Source: Winogradskyella costae (GTDB taxonomy: Bacteria; Bacteroidota; Bacteroidia; Flavobacteriales; Flavobacteriaceae). From it: 64,000 nt of DNA. The DNA is taken from assembly GCF_013403865.1 (NCBI RefSeq), contig NZ_JABFDK010000001.1, positions 1,240,001 through 1,304,000 of the forward strand, given 5' to 3'. The translations under genes and the position numbers were made by a program. Below, one piece after another: positions 8,405-17,214 of this stretch (the first letter of the stretch is position 1; every line of letters begins with the position of its first letter). The notes beneath the pieces were generated by a model. It saw only the letters and a program-made list of their open reading frames with translations. It made no database searches and was not told the DNA's origin.

Positions 8405-8737
8405 ATGAGCAATTCAAAACTATATAAAGGGAGTTTAACCACCATCATTTTAAAACTTTTAAATGAGAACGATAAAATGTATGGTTACGAAATTACCCAA
8501 AGGGTAAAGGAATTAACTAAAGGTGAACTAAAAATTACAGAAGGCGCATTATATCCTGCGTTACACAAATTAGAGGCTGAAGGTTTGTTAGATGTTGAGG
8601 TCGCAAAAGTAGATAACCGATTGCGTAAATATTATAAACTCACCGAAACAGGAACTAAAGAAACCGTTAATAAGCTTGAAGAATTAGCCGAGTATATTAA
8701 AACGATGCAAGCTTTAGTGAATCCAAAGCTAGCTTAG
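8405..8737 (+). CDS. PadR family transcriptional regulator
   Basis: 110 residues with the PadR winged-helix pattern: an N-terminal helix-turn-helix (LKGSLTTIILKLLNENDKMYGYEI region, about 5-30), the wing segment KITEGALYPALHKLEAEGLL (about 43-62), and a C-terminal dimerisation helix. Very short PadR proteins such as this commonly regulate a downstream ABC exporter and respond to a membrane partner or ligand. It is the first gene of an operon with three HAAS-like membrane proteins and an ABC transporter, and its promoter carries the 36-bp palindrome at 8355-8390, so autorepression is likely. Confidence 0.93.
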   Translation: MSNSKLYKGSLTTIILKLLNENDKMYGYEITQRVKELTKGELKITEGALYPALHKLEAEGLLDVEVAKVDNRLRKYYKLTETGTKETVNKLEELAEYIKTMQALVNPKLA

Positions 8738-8740
8738 ATC

Positions 8741-8770
8741 TGACCTTGCAGGTTTTAAAAACCTTGTAGA
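8741..8770. repeat. Palindromic extragenic repeat (GACCT-GCAGGTTT type), copy 3
   Basis: TGACCTTGCAGGTTTT is followed by AAAACCTTGTAGAT, another degenerate member of the family at 5885 and 8303. It separates padR from the first membrane gene, a gap of 47 nt, and does not look like a strong terminator (no T-run after it). Confidence 0.55.
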
Positions 8771-8784
8771 TATTAAAACTTAAA

Positions 8785-9432
8785 ATGAAACTGACCAAAG
8801 AACACATACAGTTTATAGATACGTATTTAGAGAATTCTGATGTGGTTTTTGCTGACATTAGAATAGAAATGGTAGATCATGTCGCCTCAGATATTGAAGA
8901 TAGAATGCGGGCGAGTACGACTAACGATTTCTATAATGTGTTTAAAGGTTATATGGTTCAGAACAAGGCTCAACTTTTAAAAGAGAACAAACAGTTTTTA
9001 AAATCTGCCGATAGAAAAATTTGGAAGGCATTTTTAAAAGAAGTTTTAAATCCATTAACACTGCTGATTTTTTTAGCGTCTTTTGGCGGGTTTTACTTTT
9101 TGTATTTAAATTTCAATATAGAAACGTTTAGAATAGTGGTTTCTTATGTTCCGCTGATTGGGTTGTCAGGGTTTATTTTAACCTATGTCGTTTATCATAA
9201 AAGGAAAAATCTCAAACGATTTTCAGTGGTTGAACGTTTAGCTATGCCATTTTTGGTGTTTTATCAAATACCCAATATTATTTTTAATTTTAGCTACCAA
9301 GCTAAAGATTTAGCGACTGTACTTTGGATTCTCGGAATTGTAAGTATAGTTTTAACTTTAATGTTGGTCTTAGTTCGTGTTAGCATAAAATTATTTAAGA
9401 GTTACGAAAAGCGATATAAAACTCTAGTATAA
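8785..9432 (+). CDS. HAAS-like membrane protein, tandem paralogue 1
   Basis: 215 residues: a cytoplasmic helical N-terminus of about 80 residues beginning MKLTKEHIQFIDTYL with the motif EMVDHVASDIED, followed by about four transmembrane helices (roughly 92-110, 116-138, 150-168, 176-198). The N-terminal motif recurs in the next two genes and resembles the small helical HAAS/permease-prefix domains that accompany PadR regulators and are thought to signal to them. Inference: a membrane sensor or adaptor for the PadR/ABC system. No specific family could be assigned with certainty. Confidence 0.7.
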   Translation: MKLTKEHIQFIDTYLENSDVVFADIRIEMVDHVASDIEDRMRASTTNDFYNVFKGYMVQNKAQLLKENKQFLKSADRKIWKAFLKEVLNPLTLLIFLASFGGFYFLYLNFNIETFRIVVSYVPLIGLSGFILTYVVYHKRKNLKRFSVVERLAMPFLVFYQIPNIIFNFSYQAKDLATVLWILGIVSIVLTLMLVLVRVSIKLFKSYEKRYKTLV

Positions 9433-9435
9433 GCA

Positions 9436-10155
9436 ATGAAACTAACCAAAGAAGAAATACAATTCGTAGACAACTACCTCATTAAAAACGAGGTAAAATA
9501 CTGGGATGTGCGTTTAGAATTGTTAGATCACATTGTTTCTGCGGTTGAAGATAAAATAACGAATGAAGGTGTATCTTTTAATGAAGCCTTACTCGATGTT
9601 CATAGAGGCTTTGGAAATCAGTGTATAGAATTTGGAGTTCCTAAGGGTAAAATATTTGAAAGTGGCTTATACCAAAGTAATATTGGGTTTAAGAAGTTTA
9701 CAAAAAACAAGCAAAAAGAAATCAGTAGAAAAAATAGAAAACGGTATTGGGTGCTTTTAAAACAAACACTGTTGTCTTATAGCTTTATGTTAGAGTATCT
9801 TCTATTTGTTATGATGATATTTGTCTCTTATCAATACAAACCAAAAACAGCATTATTGGTGGCATTAATTACGCTGGCAATTCCAGAATTACTGAAATTT
9901 AAATATGTGTTTAGAAAAGGGGTTAGGCACTCATTAAACGCTAATATGGTGGGTTTGCTTAATTCTTCTTTTTTGTGCTTTCAAGGTGCTATTCTAAATT
10001 TTTATAAAGATGAGTTTACTTATAATGGCATCGTGGATTATAGATATATTATAGGCTTTTATGTCCTTATTTATCCTTTAACTAGAGTCAGTTTTATGCT
10101 TTATAAAGAAGTATTAAATACCACCAAAGAACGTTATCAGCTTTTAACATCATGA
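9436..10155 (+). CDS. HAAS-like membrane protein, tandem paralogue 2
   Basis: 239 residues, starting 3 nt after paralogue 1 stops. The same N-terminal module is present (MKLTKEEIQFVDNYL, then ELLDHIVSAVEDKI), a slightly longer basic linker (FTKNKQKEISRKNRKRYW) and about four transmembrane helices. The first 40 residues are conserved with paralogue 1 far better than the membrane part, suggesting that the cytoplasmic module contacts a shared partner while the membrane part diverged. The gene overlaps the next by 4 nt (ATGA), so translation is probably coupled. Confidence 0.7.
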   Translation: MKLTKEEIQFVDNYLIKNEVKYWDVRLELLDHIVSAVEDKITNEGVSFNEALLDVHRGFGNQCIEFGVPKGKIFESGLYQSNIGFKKFTKNKQKEISRKNRKRYWVLLKQTLLSYSFMLEYLLFVMMIFVSYQYKPKTALLVALITLAIPELLKFKYVFRKGVRHSLNANMVGLLNSSFLCFQGAILNFYKDEFTYNGIVDYRYIIGFYVLIYPLTRVSFMLYKEVLNTTKERYQLLTS

Positions 10156-10841
10156 AACTAACCGAATCCCAAATACAAGACCTCTACGCTTTTACAAGAC
10201 AACATTTTGTAGAGCACTACGACTTACAAACCGAACTCGTAGATCATTTAGCTAATGACATAGAAGCACAATGGCAAATTCAGCCCAAGCTCACTTTTGA
10301 AGACGCCAAAAACAAAGCCTTCAAAAAATTCGGTATTTTTGGTTTTATGGATGCCATTGATCAAAAAGCTAAAGCTATGAATAAGCGCTATATGCGTTAC
10401 ATGTGGACTGAACTTAAGAAATGGTTTGAGCTACCACAAATTATTTCAACTATTGCCTTGTTTTTATTGTTTTATATCACTTTTTCAACAGTGTATATAG
10501 CAACTTTAGCTTTAGTTTTCTTTGGAATTATAACAGTTTGGTGCACTTATAAAAGTATTCAGCTTAATAGCCAATTTAGACGTAGAAAGGAACTGTCTAA
10601 CAAAAAATGGATGTTGGAAGAAATGATATATAAACAAGCCGGAAGTACCATGTTTATATTTATGTCTCAATTATTTAATGTGTATAAAATACCAGAGAAT
10701 TACGGGGGTAACACTTATTTTTTAGTGCTTTTCTCATTAGCATTTACAGTTATCGCTTTGGTTAATTATATTAGCTTAGAAGTGATTCCAAACAAAGCTG
10801 AAAAACTACTAAATGAAACTTACCCAGAATTTAGTTTGTAA
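10152..10841 (+). CDS. HAAS-like membrane protein, tandem paralogue 3
   Basis: 229 residues, start overlapping the stop of paralogue 2 by 4 nt. The N-terminus (MKLTESQIQDLYAFT, then ELVDHLANDIEAQW) is the most diverged of the three but keeps the E-L-V-D-H-x-A-x-D-I-E pattern. About four transmembrane helices follow (two near 95-135, two near 165-215). It is the last of the three before the ABC permease, 51 nt upstream of it. Function is unknown; see paralogue 1 for the proposed link with PadR. Confidence 0.7.
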   Translation: MKLTESQIQDLYAFTRQHFVEHYDLQTELVDHLANDIEAQWQIQPKLTFEDAKNKAFKKFGIFGFMDAIDQKAKAMNKRYMRYMWTELKKWFELPQIISTIALFLLFYITFSTVYIATLALVFFGIITVWCTYKSIQLNSQFRRRKELSNKKWMLEEMIYKQAGSTMFIFMSQLFNVYKIPENYGGNTYFLVLFSLAFTVIALVNYISLEVIPNKAEKLLNETYPEFSL

Positions 10842-10892
10842 CAAATTTTTATTTTTTAATACTTACAATGTAAATCAACCCATCATTACACT

Positions 10893-12371
10893 ATGATAAA
10901 ACACTTTCTCAATCTCGAGTGGAAACAATATTTTCGCTCGTCCTATTGGCAGAAAAATATAGCTATCAATATCTTAATGGTATTTTTTGCACTTTATTTT
11001 GTTGCTATGTTTTTAGGCTTAGGATTCAGCCTTCTTTTTCTTCTTAAAGAAATGTACCCTGATCAAGACCCGTTTGTTGCGGCTAATGGATTTCTGTTTT
11101 ACTGGATTATTGGAGACTTACTAATGCGTTTCTTTTTACAAAAATTACCAGTAATGAGTGTGAAACCTTTATTGACACTTCCTATTAAACGATCTACTGT
11201 TATTAATTATGTGTTAGGAAAATCAGCATTGTCATTTTTTAATTTTTTACCATTATTTGCTATCATACCGTTTAGCATAATGCTTATGGGAGACGGTTAT
11301 GTAGCTTCTGAAATCTTAATTTGGCTATTTGCATTGATCATTACAGTATTGATTATCAATTTTTTAAATTTTATAATCGAAGCTTTTTCAGCTGAATCAG
11401 AATTATCATTTCTACCTATAATGGTAGTGGTCAGTATTCTCTTTGGTTTAAATTATTTTGAAATTTTACCAATGACAACATTAATAGGAAGTGGGTTTTT
11501 AGCCATTGCGAATAATCCAATTCTTATTTTAATTCCAATCGCAATTTTGGTATTATGTTATGCGTTCAATTTTAAAACCTTAAAAAAGAAACTGTATTTA
11601 GATAGCTCATTAAAATCGAAAGTCACTGAAGTTAATGCTTCAGACTTATCATGGACAGAACGTTTTGGTGACATTGCGCCATTCATGAAGCTCGACTTAA
11701 AACTGATTTGGAGAAACAAACGTACCAAGTCTATGACATTTTTGTTGCTTATTGGTGTGCTTTACGGCTTGTTCTTTTATCCACAGCCGATGTATAAAGA
11801 AATGACTTTTATGTCTGCCTTTATAGGGATATTTTCTACGGGATTTTTTCTTATCAACTTCGGACAATTTATCCCAGCTTGGGATAGTGGTTATTACAAA
11901 CTCTTAATGAGTCAAAATATTAAATACGAACAGTATTTGCGTTCAAAATTTATCTTAATGGTCATTAGTGTTGTGTTACTGTTTGTTTTAGGAATTCCAT
12001 ACGTGTATTTTGGGTATAAAATCCTAATCGCACATTTTGCCGCAGCCATCTATAATGTTGGCGTTAATACGCATGTGATACTTTGGGGAGGCTCTTTCAA
12101 TAGAAAAAAGATAGAATTAGATAAGAAAGCAGCCTTTAATTATCAAGGTACTGGAGCAGTCCAATGGTTAATTGGTATACCATTAATGTTAGTGCCAATG
12201 GGATTATTTGGATTGGTAAACTGGCTTATTGGTTTTGCTGCAGCAATAGCTTTATTAATCGTTCTCGGAGTTTTAGGAATAGTTTTTCATAAGAAATTAA
12301 TGAGAGGCATTACACAAAAATATCTCAATTCAAAATACAAAATGATTGACGCTTTTAGTCAAGATAACTAA
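10893..12371 (+). CDS. DUF5687 family ABC transporter permease
   Basis: 492 residues with about 12 hydrophobic segments and an ABC-2-like arrangement: an N-terminal cytoplasmic helix (MIKHFLNLEWKQYFRSSYWQ), a first membrane block to about 235, a cytoplasmic segment (240-270), then a second membrane block. It fits the flavobacterial DUF5687 family, which is encoded next to an ABC ATPase, as here (14 nt to the next start). With the following gene it should form an ABC-2 type exporter in the inner membrane. The cargo is unknown. Confidence 0.82.
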   Translation: MIKHFLNLEWKQYFRSSYWQKNIAINILMVFFALYFVAMFLGLGFSLLFLLKEMYPDQDPFVAANGFLFYWIIGDLLMRFFLQKLPVMSVKPLLTLPIKRSTVINYVLGKSALSFFNFLPLFAIIPFSIMLMGDGYVASEILIWLFALIITVLIINFLNFIIEAFSAESELSFLPIMVVVSILFGLNYFEILPMTTLIGSGFLAIANNPILILIPIAILVLCYAFNFKTLKKKLYLDSSLKSKVTEVNASDLSWTERFGDIAPFMKLDLKLIWRNKRTKSMTFLLLIGVLYGLFFYPQPMYKEMTFMSAFIGIFSTGFFLINFGQFIPAWDSGYYKLLMSQNIKYEQYLRSKFILMVISVVLLFVLGIPYVYFGYKILIAHFAAAIYNVGVNTHVILWGGSFNRKKIELDKKAAFNYQGTGAVQWLIGIPLMLVPMGLFGLVNWLIGFAAAIALLIVLGVLGIVFHKKLMRGITQKYLNSKYKMIDAFSQDN

Positions 12372-12385
12372 TAATACATCGCACC

Positions 12386-13108
12386 ATGATATATACAAAA
12401 GACCTTTCAAAAACATATAACGGAACAACTGTTCTAAATATTGAAGAATTAAGCATTCCTAAAGGCCAAAGTTTTGGTTTGGTAGGAAATAATGGGGCCG
12501 GAAAAACAACCTATTTCAGTTTGCTGCTCGATTTAATAAAACCAACTACAGGAAACATTACTAGCAATAATGTTGTGGTAGATGAAAGTGAAGATTGGAA
12601 ACCCTTTACATCGTCGTTTATTGACGAAAGCTTTTTAATAGGGTATTTAACCCCTGAAGAATATTTTTACTTTATTGGTGAATTGCGTGGGCAAAACAAA
12701 GCAGATGTAGATGCTTTAACATCAAAATTTGAAGATTTCTTCAATGGTGAAATTACAGGGAAGAAAAAATACCTTAGAGATTTAAGTAAAGGAAATCAAA
12801 AGAAAGCTGGTATTGTAGCGGCACTTATAGGTCAGCCAGAAGTGATTATTTTAGATGAACCTTTTGCTAATTTAGATCCAACAACACAAATTAGATTAAA
12901 ACAAATTATAAAAGATTTAGCCGAAAAACAAGGAGTTACTGTTTTAGTGTCTAGTCACGATTTAACGCATGTAACGGATGTGTGTGAGCGTATTGTTGTG
13001 TTAGAAAAAGGAAATGTGATTAAAGATTTAGAAACCAACCCTGCAACTTTAAAAGAATTAGAGGCGCATTTTGGAAGCACAGCAAGAACATCCCTAGAAG
13101 AGGAATAA
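12386..13108 (+). CDS. ABC transporter ATP-binding protein
   Basis: 240 residues with all nucleotide-binding motifs: Walker A GNNGAGKTT at 34-42, signature LSKGNQKK at about 134-141, Walker B VIILDEPFANLD at about 153-164, and the H-loop SSH near 188-190. It is the energising subunit for the DUF5687 permease encoded just upstream, and closes the padR operon, followed by a strong terminator at 13214. The organisation resembles PadR-controlled ABC exporters that respond to envelope stress or toxic lipophilic compounds; the substrate is not evident. Confidence 0.93.
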   Translation: MIYTKDLSKTYNGTTVLNIEELSIPKGQSFGLVGNNGAGKTTYFSLLLDLIKPTTGNITSNNVVVDESEDWKPFTSSFIDESFLIGYLTPEEYFYFIGELRGQNKADVDALTSKFEDFFNGEITGKKKYLRDLSKGNQKKAGIVAALIGQPEVIILDEPFANLDPTTQIRLKQIIKDLAEKQGVTVLVSSHDLTHVTDVCERIVVLEKGNVIKDLETNPATLKELEAHFGSTARTSLEEE

Positions 13109-13472
13109 AAAAAGCAGATAAAAATCAGTAAAATGTATGTATTGTGGTAAGTTGTCAATGTCATTTGTGATTTGCGTATGATAGCAAAGTAGTATTCATT
13201 TTAGCAATAATTAAAATAGGCATGAAAATCATTTTCATGCCTATTTTTTTTATTCAAGAGTTGGTTTTTGCATTTCCGCTACGTGGCGAGAATATTATTT
13301 ATCTCACAATTCCAAACAAACTACAATCAAGACTTTATTCTTCATTCTAACAGCGGGGCGGTTTAATATCTTCTAAAATTCAGCCTCAAATTCAAAAAGA
13401 TCCTTATTTTTACCACATAACACACTAAACAGGGTGTTTTTAAGTTATCTATTAACCAAATAGAACCAACGT
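13109..13472. other. Intergenic stretch between ABC operon and sprE
   Basis: No gene was found in these 364 bp. They hold the terminator at 13214-13250, a degenerate hairpin at 13272-13293 (ATTTCCGC opposite GGCGAGAAT) related to the one before the GIY-YIG gene, and AT-rich sequence that must include the sprE promoter; no clear TTG-N19-TAnnTTTG pair could be picked out. Confidence 0.6.
13214..13250 (+). terminator. Intrinsic terminator of the padR-ABC operon
   Basis: A perfect hairpin (AAATAGGCATGAAAAT paired with ATTTTCATGCCTATTT, 1-nt centre) is followed by a run of T. It can form on either strand but has its T-run on the plus strand. Confidence 0.85.
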
Positions 13473-16085
13473 TTGAAAACCTATTATAAAATCATATTCT
13501 CTGCATGCTGCGTGGTGATGCTTACTCAAAGTTGTTCACGTAAAAAAGATAAATTCATTAACCGAAACTTCCATGCTATGGGCACAAAATATAATGTGCT
13601 TTACAATGGTAATATTGCACTAGAGCGGGGAAAAGATGAAGTTAATAATGAGTTCACAGAAAACTTCTGGGAACTGCTTCCTGTTGAAAGAATGAATGTC
13701 TCCGAAGATATTTTTCTACCAGGACAAACAAAAAATGCCGATTTTGAACGTGCTGAAGAGAAAGCTATAAAAGCGATTCAGGTACATGGAATGAATATTG
13801 ACGGGAAAGAAAAAAATACGCAAATAGACGAAGCCTATTTGCTATTAGGTCAAGCCCGTTATTTCGATCAACGTTTTGTGCCGGCGATGGCTGCATTCAA
13901 CAATATTTTAAATAAATACCCAACAAGCGATAAAATTAATCAGGTTAAAATCTGGCGTGAAAAAACGAGTATGCGTCTAGATAATGATGCAGGTGCAATA
14001 GAGAAACTGAAACGCTTATTAAGAGAAGAGGAAATTGAAGGACAAGATTTAGCAGATGCATCAGCAGCTTTGGCTCAAGCTTACCTTAATATAAAATCTA
14101 AAGACAGCGCATTAGCTCAGCTTACTATTGCTGCGGAAAACACTGAGGTTAAAAGAGAGAAGGCACGTTACCATTATATAAAAGGCCAATTGTATAATGA
14201 ATTTGGAAAAAAGGACAGTGCAAATATAGAGTTCGATGCTATTATAGATATGCATCGTCAAATACCAAGATCTTTTTACATCAATGCACATATTGAGAAA
14301 TCAAATAATTACGATGGGTTAAATGGTAATCAAATTGAGTTTGAAGAATACCTTACAGATTTAGAAGAGAATAGAGAAAACAGACCGTTTTTAGATAAAA
14401 TCTATTATAGAATTGCAGAGTATCATCGCAGTAATACATCAGACAGTCTTTCTGAGGTATACTATAATAAATCGCTTAGAAAAATAACCTCAGATAAGTA
14501 CTTAAGATCGCTCAATTATGAGACTTTAGGGAACATGTATTTTGATAGAAATATTTATAAAACGGCAGGTGCCTATTATGATAGTACAATGACGGCAATG
14601 GTTGTTAATAGTAAGCCATACCGAGTTATTAAAAGAAAGCGCGAAAACTTAGATGATGTAATATATTACGAAGGTATAGCGCAAACTAACGATAGTATTC
14701 TGAGAATGATTGGTCTTCCAAAATCGGAGCAATTAGCGATTTACACAAAATATACTGAAGAGCTTCGAATTAAAGCGGTAGAGGATCAGAAACAACGAGA
14801 GGAAGCCTTAAAAAACCAATCGGCAACAGCAGCACAATCACTCCAAAATAGTCAAGGGAATGTAAAAAACTTACGTACTCCGCCAGGCATTTCGGGGAAA
14901 CTTCAAACAGTTACTTCAGCAAAAGGAGCGAGTAGTTTTTATTTCTACAACACAACTACTGTAGCATATGGTAAAAACGAATTTCTAAAACTTTGGGGAG
15001 ATCGTAAACTTCAAGATAATTGGAGGCATTCTAGCCAACGCGCAGATATTGTAAATACTAAAAAAGATGATGATTTGGTCGCATCTTTAGTCGAAGATGA
15101 GCGTTTCAATCCAGAAACGTATTTATCATCTTTGCCAACTACTAAAGGTGAAATAGATAGTATTGCTACAGAGAGAAATTACGCGTATTATCAATTAGGA
15201 ATTATCTACAAGGAAAAGTTTAAGGAATTTTTATTGTCAAAAAACAGGTTTGAAAAGCTTTTAGAAAATAGCCCTGAAGACCGATTGGTTTTACCTTCAA
15301 AATATAATCTGTATCGTATTTATATCGAATTAGGTTTAAATCAAAAGGCAGAGGCGATGAAAACTGCGATTATCCAAGGGTATCCTGAGTCTAGATATGC
15401 TGAAATTCTATTAAACCCGCAGTCTGAATTATCTAAGGATGAAAACAGTCCTGAAGCGATTTACACCAAACTTTATAAGCAATTTGAAAACGAGGAGTAC
15501 GTTGACGTTATCACAGAAGCCGAAACACAGATTAAGCGCTTAGAAGGTGATGATTTTGTGCCTAAGTTCGAAATTCTAAAAGCATCAGCAAAAGGAAGGC
15601 TTTACGGTTTTGAAGCTTATAAAGAAGGGATTAACTATATAGCCTTGACCTATGCTAATACGGAAGAGGGGAGAAAAGCACAAGAAATTTTAAAAGATGC
15701 GATTCCTGTTTTGGCTAAAAAAGAATTTATTGCCGATGATGATGTCGATAAATTTAATGTAATCTTTCAATTTGAAAATAATTCGGGTGATGATATTGAA
15801 GCTTTTATTAAAACGTTAGATGAAGAGGTTGCTAAAGTAAACTACTTTAATCTTACTACATCAACAGACATTTATAATGAGAATACGACCTTTGTAGTGG
15901 TTCATGGTCTTAAAAGTATTAGTGGAGCAAGTGGATTTGGTGAATTACTAAAGGCAGGAGAAAAGGATAGTAGAGGACGAACAATAAAACCTAAAATTAC
16001 CCGGCCATATTTTGCGATTTCTTCGCCAAATTATGCCATTATTCAACGACATAAAAACTTAAATGCGTATTTAGAGTTACAGTAA
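13473..16085 (+). CDS. sprE: T9SS/gliding TPR lipoprotein SprE (PorW)
   Basis: 870 residues. A lipoprotein signal ends in LTQSC (Cys21), then comes the region KDKFINRNFHAMGTKYNVLYNGN typical of SprE/PorW, followed by long helical, TPR-like repeats and a conserved C-terminus. SprE (F. johnsoniae) and PorW (P. gingivalis) are periplasm-facing lipoproteins required for type IX secretion and gliding. The start is a TTG at 13473: no ATG occurs before the signal peptide, and the first ATG (codon 16) would remove most of it. The three large T9SS-tailed proteins at 35-47 kb are likely clients of the system this protein serves. The bactofilin gene follows 17 nt downstream. Confidence 0.88.
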   Translation: MKTYYKIIFSACCVVMLTQSCSRKKDKFINRNFHAMGTKYNVLYNGNIALERGKDEVNNEFTENFWELLPVERMNVSEDIFLPGQTKNADFERAEEKAIKAIQVHGMNIDGKEKNTQIDEAYLLLGQARYFDQRFVPAMAAFNNILNKYPTSDKINQVKIWREKTSMRLDNDAGAIEKLKRLLREEEIEGQDLADASAALAQAYLNIKSKDSALAQLTIAAENTEVKREKARYHYIKGQLYNEFGKKDSANIEFDAIIDMHRQIPRSFYINAHIEKSNNYDGLNGNQIEFEEYLTDLEENRENRPFLDKIYYRIAEYHRSNTSDSLSEVYYNKSLRKITSDKYLRSLNYETLGNMYFDRNIYKTAGAYYDSTMTAMVVNSKPYRVIKRKRENLDDVIYYEGIAQTNDSILRMIGLPKSEQLAIYTKYTEELRIKAVEDQKQREEALKNQSATAAQSLQNSQGNVKNLRTPPGISGKLQTVTSAKGASSFYFYNTTTVAYGKNEFLKLWGDRKLQDNWRHSSQRADIVNTKKDDDLVASLVEDERFNPETYLSSLPTTKGEIDSIATERNYAYYQLGIIYKEKFKEFLLSKNRFEKLLENSPEDRLVLPSKYNLYRIYIELGLNQKAEAMKTAIIQGYPESRYAEILLNPQSELSKDENSPEAIYTKLYKQFENEEYVDVITEAETQIKRLEGDDFVPKFEILKASAKGRLYGFEAYKEGINYIALTYANTEEGRKAQEILKDAIPVLAKKEFIADDDVDKFNVIFQFENNSGDDIEAFIKTLDEEVAKVNYFNLTTSTDIYNENTTFVVVHGLKSISGASGFGELLKAGEKDSRGRTIKPKITRPYFAISSPNYAIIQRHKNLNAYLELQ

Positions 16086-16102
16086 TTTAAAACCAGATCA
16101 TT

Positions 16103-16540
16103 ATGTTTTCTCCAGACAGAAAAAAACAAAAAGACCAATCAACTATGGAAGCAACGACACAACAAAACATTATAGCACAAGGCACTAAAATTGTAGGTGA
16201 CATCGCTAGCCAAGGGCCATTTAGAATCGACGGTACTATAGAGGGTAACGTTAAAACTTCGGGTAAAATAGTAGTTGGTAAATCGGGTTATATTAAAGGA
16301 ACCTTACAAGGTGAAAATGCCGATTTTGAAGGTAAATTTTCAGGTAAGCTTATTCTCTCCGGTACATTGTCTTTAAAGTCCACAGCGCATATCGAAGGTG
16401 AAGTGCATATTAATAAGTTGGCTGTTGAGCCTGGTGCAACTTTTAATGCTACATGTAGCATGAAGGGGACAGTTAAGTCTTTGTCTAATGAGGCTGTTAA
16501 AGCACAACCTATACAAGCAGAAAGTGTCCAAAGCAAGTAA
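16103..16540 (+). CDS. Bactofilin (polymer-forming cytoskeletal protein)
   Basis: 145 residues. The core from about 25 to 120 shows the bactofilin pattern of short beta-helix turns with regularly spaced Gly and hydrophobic residues (GTKIVGDIASQGPFRIDGTI, GKIVVGKSGYIKGTL). Bactofilins polymerise without nucleotides and act as scaffolds for envelope shape or protein placement. An ATG at 16145 (MEATTQQN) could also be the start, giving 131 residues. The 3' end overlaps the proposed atpZ start. The position between sprE and the atp genes is common in flavobacteria. Confidence 0.9.
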   Translation: MFSPDRKKQKDQSTMEATTQQNIIAQGTKIVGDIASQGPFRIDGTIEGNVKTSGKIVVGKSGYIKGTLQGENADFEGKFSGKLILSGTLSLKSTAHIEGEVHINKLAVEPGATFNATCSMKGTVKSLSNEAVKAQPIQAESVQSK

Positions 16541-16742
16541 AGGTCCTAACAAGTTTATTAGGTTTACATCTGTTGCGTTTCAAATGGGAGGCACCATCTT
16601 TCTTGGAAATTATCTAGGGCAATGGTTAGATGTTAAGTTTAGTACAGATTACTTGGAAACCACCATAACGCTACTTTCTATATTTGTTTCAATGTATTTG
16701 GTGATTTCTCAAGTATTAAAAATGTCTAAAGACGATGATTAA
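16524..16742 (+). CDS. AtpZ/AtpI family ATP synthase-associated protein
   Basis: 72 residues from a GTG at 16524, giving MSKASKGPNKFIRFTSVAFQMG; the rest has two transmembrane helices (FTSVAFQMGGTIFLGNYLG and ITLLSIFVSMYLVISQVL). This is the small AtpZ/AtpI-type protein often placed first in atp operons, where it helps assembly or ion homeostasis. The frame is open back to an ATG at 16488, but the extra 12 residues would come from bactofilin-overlapping sequence and family members usually begin near MSK. It overlaps the bactofilin gene by 17 nt and the next gene by 8 nt, so translation is likely coupled. Confidence 0.82.
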   Translation: MSKASKGPNKFIRFTSVAFQMGGTIFLGNYLGQWLDVKFSTDYLETTITLLSIFVSMYLVISQVLKMSKDDD

Positions 16743-17133
16743 ATCTCTTGCTATATATATCGTATCATTTTCAATATTATTTTTAATTGTTCATTTTTCG
16801 CAAGATTATATACTTAGTGGAGTTAAGAATCAGATTCGGTTTAGTCTTTGGGACACTAATATGTTTTTAGCCGTGGCATCATTGATGATATGTGTTCATT
16901 TTCAATTTTTTTCCCTAATTAAAAGTTTAAAAACGCAACTCGGATTTATCTATTTGCCAACACTTTTTATAAAAGGTGTACTGTTTTATGTAGCGTTTAA
17001 AGATTCTGTTTTTAATATAGAAGTTTTAAATACTGCCGAAGAATTGAGTATTTTAATTCCATTACTCTTATTTCTAGGAATGGAGGTGTTTTTTGTCGTA
17101 AAAATTATATCTAAAATGGGGTTTAAATATTAG
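16735..17133 (+). CDS. DUF6168-like membrane protein in the atp operon
   Basis: 132 residues with four predicted transmembrane helices (about 5-22, 42-60, 70-90, 100-122). It sits exactly where atpI lies in other operons, between the AtpZ-like gene and atpB, overlapping the former by 8 nt. It resembles the flavobacterial DUF6168 family (name from memory). A role in ATP synthase assembly is inferred only from position. No motif beyond the helices is recognised. Confidence 0.7.
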   Translation: MIKSLAIYIVSFSILFLIVHFSQDYILSGVKNQIRFSLWDTNMFLAVASLMICVHFQFFSLIKSLKTQLGFIYLPTLFIKGVLFYVAFKDSVFNIEVLNTAEELSILIPLLLFLGMEVFFVVKIISKMGFKY

Positions 17134-17147
17134 ACTCAAAAAACATA

Positions 17148-17176
17148 TTGTTATTTTAATAAATTGCGTACTTTTG
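17148..17176 (+). promoter_or_regulatory. Promoter for atpB
   Basis: TTG (17148-17150), an 18-nt spacer, then TACTTTTG (17169-17176) match the Bacteroidota consensus in full. Transcription would start near 17183, about 30 nt before the atpB ATG at 17215, which also argues against a start at 17164. Confidence 0.75.
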
Positions 17177-17214
17177 CACGGAATTTGAGAAGAGGTTTTT
17201 TTTATTTTATTAGA

